Source: Spirochaetaceae bacterium (GTDB lineage: Bacteria > Spirochaetota > Spirochaetia > Treponematales > Treponemataceae). From it: DNA of 8,531 bases. Positions within the stretch are counted from its first letter, which is position 1. Every line of letters starts with the position of its first letter. The notes under the pieces were generated by a model. It did no database searches. It was given only the letters and a program-made list of their open reading frames with translations, and was not told where the DNA came from. The position numbers were made by a program, and so were the translations under genes. The stretch lies in contig JAFNZQ010000243.1 of the NCBI GenBank assembly GCA_017382775.1, forward strand, positions 1 through 8,531. The letters are read 5' to 3'. Below, piece by piece: positions 5,427-8,531 of this stretch.

Positions 5427-6206
5427 ATGGCGGACGTTAAACTGAAAATAACGGATTTGAAAAAAAATTTTGCTTCGAAAGTGATTTTGGACAATCTTAA
5501 CTTTGAGGTAAATCACGGAGAGTTTTTGTCCATTTTGGGGCCTTCCGGTTGCGGGAAAACCACCCTGCTGCGAATTTTGATTGGACTGGAACCTTGCGAT
5601 TCCGGAATGGTTTTCAAAGACGGTGAAGACATTACGGATTTTCATCCGTCACGGCGAGGAATGGGTATTGTTTTCCAAAATTACGCATTGTTCGAAAACA
5701 TGACTGTCCGCCAAAATGTGGAATACGCATTGTTGCACAATAAGGAATTAAAACAACGTTTTTCCGTCGAAGATGTTAATAAAATTGTTGATAAAACCAT
5801 TGCTGATGTTGGCCTTTCCGAGCATATGCACAAACGCCCCACGGCTCTTTCCGGCGGACAGCAGCAACGGGTTGCCATTGCAAGAACATTGGCCATCAAT
5901 TCGGAAATAATTCTTTTTGACGAACCAATGAGCGCCTTGGATGTGGACACACGCCTTTCTCTCCGTTCGGAATTGAAAAATATTCAGAAAAAATACGGCA
6001 ACACCATGATTTACATTACCCACGATCAGGAAGAAGCCTTTGCAATGTCCGATAAAATTATGGTTATGAATGAAGGTAAAATTCATCAAATTGATACACC
6101 CGAAAATATAGTGAAAAATCCTTCGGATAGTTTTGTCAAAACCTTTGTTTTGGACAATTTGCAACTTAAAATGGATTCGCTTATAAAATATGTTAAAGAA
6201 AAATAA
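5427..6206 (+). CDS. ABC transporter ATP-binding protein (PotA/FbpC/CysA-like importer type)
   Basis: The cytoplasmic ATPase subunit that powers the import permease encoded next. In 259 residues it has Walker A GPSGCGKT (38-45), Q-loop Gln84 (VFQNYALFENMTV region), signature LSGGQQQR (141-148), Walker B IILFDEP (161-167), D-loop SALD (169-172) and switch His199. The sequence around the Q-loop and signature resembles importers for polyamines, iron, sulfate, thiamine or 2-aminoethylphosphonate. It ends soon after the nucleotide-binding domain, so it lacks the C-terminal TOBE-type regulatory extension present in the longer (about 350-residue) PotA, MalK and CysA proteins. GAGGAG (5418-5423) precedes the ATG with a short three-base spacing. 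The last 17 bases overlap the permease gene, so the two are translationally coupled. Confidence 0.92.
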   Translation: MADVKLKITDLKKNFASKVILDNLNFEVNHGEFLSILGPSGCGKTTLLRILIGLEPCDSGMVFKDGEDITDFHPSRRGMGIVFQNYALFENMTVRQNVEYALLHNKELKQRFSVEDVNKIVDKTIADVGLSEHMHKRPTALSGGQQQRVAIARTLAINSEIILFDEPMSALDVDTRLSLRSELKNIQKKYGNTMIYITHDQEEAFAMSDKIMVMNEGKIHQIDTPENIVKNPSDSFVKTFVLDNLQLKMDSLIKYVKEK

Positions 6207-7791
6207 TTTTGACAGTAGCCGCACTTATATCGTAAAAGTTCTCTTGGCTGTTTTTTTTGTGTTGGTGGTGATTCTTCCCTTGGTGAAGATGCTTTCCCTT
6301 TTGTTTCAAACGGATGTTTCCGCCGTTGTGCAAAATCCGCGGTTTGTTGTCGCATTGAAAAATTCCCTTGTTTCCACCTTGGTTGCCACAATTCATTCCG
6401 TCATTTTGGCTTACATTTTGGCCATGTGTGTTTATCGGACGCAAATGAAGCACAAAACCATCATTACGGTTTTGGTCACACTTCCAATGTTGATTCCCTC
6501 TGTGTCCCACGGAATGGGCTTGATTTTGCTTTGCGGTTCCAACGGGTTTTTAACAAATTTGTTTAACGTTCAAGAATCCATTTACGGTTTTGCAGGTGTT
6601 GTTGTGGGATCGATTATGTATTCATTTCCGGTGGCCTTTCTGATGATTGCGGACATTTTGAAGTACCAAGATTATACACCCTATGAGGCTTGCAAGGTTA
6701 TGAACATACGAGGCTTGGCGAAATTCCGTGCCGTCACCCTGCCCTATTTGAGAAAACCCTTGATTTCGGTGTTTTTCGCCACCTTTACCATGATAGTTAC
6801 GGATTACGGCGTTCCGTTAATGATTGGGGGAAAATACATAACGCTCCCGGTTTTGATGTACCAAGAGGTTATCGGAATGTTGGATTTCGGGAAAGGCGCC
6901 ACCATTGGTACGTTCTTTTTAATTCCTGCGGTTATTGCCTTCGTTTTGGATTTACTCAACAAGGATAAAGCCGGTTCGTCATTTACGAAAAAGCCTTTTC
7001 CGGCCAAGGTTTCCAAGCCGGTTTTGGCTGTGGCCACAATTTTTTGCATTGAACAGGTAATTTTCGTTTTACTTCCCATTTTTTCCTTCATCGTTTTAAG
7101 TGTTGTGGAAAAGTATCCCATTAGTTTGAATTTTACCATGAATCACATTTTAAAAACTTTCAACACCGGCGGTGGCGGATATTTGGCTAATTCCGTGATT
7201 ATTGCTTTGCTGACTTCTGCTGTGGGAACGATTTCCGCCTTTGCCACAGCCTACTTTTCCGCTCGTTCCTCGGGGAAGGCGTCGCGTTTTTTGCACATGA
7301 TGGCAATTACGGCCTTGGCAATACCCGGCTTGGTTTTGGGGCTTTCCTACATGCTGTTTTTCAAAGGAACATTTTTGTACGCCACCTTTGCCATAATGAT
7401 TTTGGTGAACACAATGCACTTTTTTTCTTCACCTTATCTAATGGCTTACAACTCTTTCTCGAAAATCAACATGAATTTGGAGGCCGTTGCGCAAACCATG
7501 GGAATAGGAAAAGGGCTTTTAATTCGAGACGTTTTGTTTCCTCAAATGAAAAGTACCATTTTGGAAATGTTTTCCTACTTTTTTGTTAATTCCATGATGA
7601 CCATTTCGGCGATTTCCTTCTTGTCAACGGCCCAAAACAAGCCTTTGTCTCTGATGATAAATTTATTTCAGGCACAAATGGTTGTGGAAGGTGCGGCTTT
7701 CGTGTCTTTGCTCATTTTGATAATCAATATTATTATGAAATACATTGTTTATGTTTTAAATAAAAAGTTTAAAAATTTGGGAGGCGTTTAA
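6190..7791 (+). CDS. ABC transporter permease, two fused membrane domains (FbpB/ThiP/PhnU2-like)
   Basis: The integral membrane channel of the importer, 533 residues with two homologous permease halves in one chain, so a single copy can replace the usual permease pair. The first half (about 12-258) begins with a membrane helix at 15-38 and has the ATPase-contacting EAA loop near 166-186 (YEACKVMNIRG then FRAVTLP). A polar linker (about 258-275) joins the second half (about 276-525), whose EAA loop is near 431-451 (EAVAQTMGIG then VLFPQ). This architecture is typical of iron(III), thiamine and putative 2-aminoethylphosphonate importers. The ATG at 6190 lies inside the ATPase gene, has no recognisable Shine-Dalgarno sequence and is the only start that keeps the first helix, so translation probably depends on coupling. 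Its stop codon overlaps the next start (TAATG). The ligand cannot be read from the permease. No binding-protein gene lies between these genes or upstream; it may be downstream. Confidence 0.9.
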   Translation: MLKKNNFDSSRTYIVKVLLAVFFVLVVILPLVKMLSLLFQTDVSAVVQNPRFVVALKNSLVSTLVATIHSVILAYILAMCVYRTQMKHKTIITVLVTLPMLIPSVSHGMGLILLCGSNGFLTNLFNVQESIYGFAGVVVGSIMYSFPVAFLMIADILKYQDYTPYEACKVMNIRGLAKFRAVTLPYLRKPLISVFFATFTMIVTDYGVPLMIGGKYITLPVLMYQEVIGMLDFGKGATIGTFFLIPAVIAFVLDLLNKDKAGSSFTKKPFPAKVSKPVLAVATIFCIEQVIFVLLPIFSFIVLSVVEKYPISLNFTMNHILKTFNTGGGGYLANSVIIALLTSAVGTISAFATAYFSARSSGKASRFLHMMAITALAIPGLVLGLSYMLFFKGTFLYATFAIMILVNTMHFFSSPYLMAYNSFSKINMNLEAVAQTMGIGKGLLIRDVLFPQMKSTILEMFSYFFVNSMMTISAISFLSTAQNKPLSLMINLFQAQMVVEGAAFVSLLILIINIIMKYIVYVLNKKFKNLGGV

Positions 7792-8531
7792 TGTTGTCGT
7801 TTAAGGAATTTGAAGTTTTGCGAATTATGGAAGCTCCCAAGGAGAAATTGACTCAACGGGAATTGGCGGAAGAATCGGGTTTTTCCCTGGGAACCGTGAA
7901 CACAACGGTAACTCAGTTGGAAGAAAGGGGCCTTATGGCAGACGGCCTTATTACCCAAGAGGGTTTAGCGGCCTTGGAGCCCTATCGTGTTAAAAAAGCT
8001 ATCTTTATTGCCGCAGGTTTTGGTTCCAGAATGGTTCCCATCACCTTGAACACACCGAAACCTTTGGTTCGCGTTAAGGGAAAACGGATTATCGACACTA
8101 TTTTGGATGCCGTTGTTGCTGCCGGAATTGAGGAAATCTACATTGTTCGCGGTTATTTGTCGGAGCAGTTTGATCAACTTTTGTACAAGTATCCCACAAT
8201 TAAGTTTATTGAAAACCCGGCTTACAACGAGGCTAACAATATTTCTTCGGTAATGTGCGTTCGCTACTTGTTGAGTAATTCCTACGTTTGCGAAGGCGAT
8301 ATTTTGCTTCATAATCCGAAGATAATTCAGAAATATCAGTATCAATCCAATTATTGCGGAATAAAATGTGACAGAACCGATGATTGGGCCCTTTTCGAAA
8401 ACAATGGACGCATTACCGGCGTGGCTGTTGGCGGTGAAAATTGTCATCAGATGATGGGAATTTCCTACTGGACGGACGAAGACGGAAAGCGATTGGGTGA
8501 TTGCGTAAAAAAGGTTTATGAGATGCCCGGA
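7791..8531 (+). CDS. Winged helix-turn-helix / LicC-PntC-like nucleotidyltransferase fusion (3' end outside window)
   Basis: The 247 visible codons encode two domains. Residues about 4-65 look like a MarR-type winged helix, with the helix-turn-helix at 21-47 (TQRELAEESG then SLGTVNTTV) and a wing-like segment (DGLITQEGLAAL). From about 68 a nucleotidyltransferase domain begins: AAGFGSRMVPIT (74-85) is the nucleotide-binding loop, TPKPL (88-92) carries the conserved lysine K90, and EGD (168-170) supplies the likely metal-binding Asp170. By family it resembles LicC/PntC enzymes, which join CTP to phosphocholine or 2-aminoethylphosphonate; sugar-phosphate specificity is less likely but possible. 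GGGAGG precedes the ATG, which overlaps the permease stop. Relatives often continue into a kinase or transaminase domain; here the C-terminus is off the edge. The coupling suggests that the imported compound, or a product of it, is the substrate. DNA binding by the N-terminal domain is inferred, not shown. Confidence 0.85.
   Translation, partial: MLSFKEFEVLRIMEAPKEKLTQRELAEESGFSLGTVNTTVTQLEERGLMADGLITQEGLAALEPYRVKKAIFIAAGFGSRMVPITLNTPKPLVRVKGKRIIDTILDAVVAAGIEEIYIVRGYLSEQFDQLLYKYPTIKFIENPAYNEANNISSVMCVRYLLSNSYVCEGDILLHNPKIIQKYQYQSNYCGIKCDRTDDWALFENNGRITGVAVGGENCHQMMGISYWTDEDGKRLGDCVKKVYEMPG

Noticed and set aside
7965..8447. Minus-strand open frame (160 codons) within the nucleotidyltransferase gene
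   Set aside because: Antisense to conserved motifs of the nucleotidyltransferase; no independent evidence of coding.

Overview
The window holds seven protein genes: two on the minus strand at the left (a Fic protein that runs off the left edge, and an rRNA m5U methyltransferase) and five on the plus strand. The plus-strand genes are dtd, a 64-residue membrane protein, a lipoprotein nucleotidase/cyclic phosphodiesterase, and an ABC transporter ATPase and double permease followed by a helix-turn-helix/nucleotidyltransferase fusion that runs off the right edge. The organism is a bacterium of moderately low GC with ordinary sigma70 promoters: nearly every transcription unit has a readable -35/-10 pair with a 17 or 18 base spacer. 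The plus strand is visibly rich in G and T, plus-strand genes favour TTG and GTT codons, and minus-strand genes favour C- and A-ending codons. This suggests strong replication-strand asymmetry with plus as the leading strand. With the loose lipobox of the nucleotidase, this would fit a spirochaete such as a host-associated Treponema, but that is a low-confidence inference and a clostridial or other host cannot be excluded.

Left part (1-2146, minus strand): rlmD is transcribed leftwards from a consensus promoter, and fic lies downstream of it with its own consensus promoter in the 180-base gap. Divergent from rlmD, dtd starts only six bases after its -10 box and has no Shine-Dalgarno sequence, so its mRNA is predicted to be leaderless.

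Middle part (2690-5426): a small cysteine-containing membrane protein gene and the nucleotidase gene each have their own promoter. The nucleotidase ends in a textbook intrinsic terminator. The two spacers that flank the nucleotidase gene (3066-3311 and 5079-5426) share an unusual structured repeat: copies of TGTTCAA and its complement TTGAACA in alternating orientation, about 29-35 bases apart, with a conserved 46-base core present in both spacers. An eleventh half-site sits on the predicted start point of the ABC operon.

Right part (5427-8531): three tightly coupled genes (17-base overlap, then a TAATG overlap) encode a PotA/FbpC-type ATPase, a fused two-domain permease and a protein joining a winged helix-turn-helix to a LicC/PntC-type nucleotidyltransferase. 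The most economical reading is an import-and-activate operon: a small phosphorylated, phosphono or choline-like headgroup is imported and then activated with CTP for attachment to a surface lipid or glycan. The ligand is not shown by the sequence, and no substrate-binding protein is inside the window.
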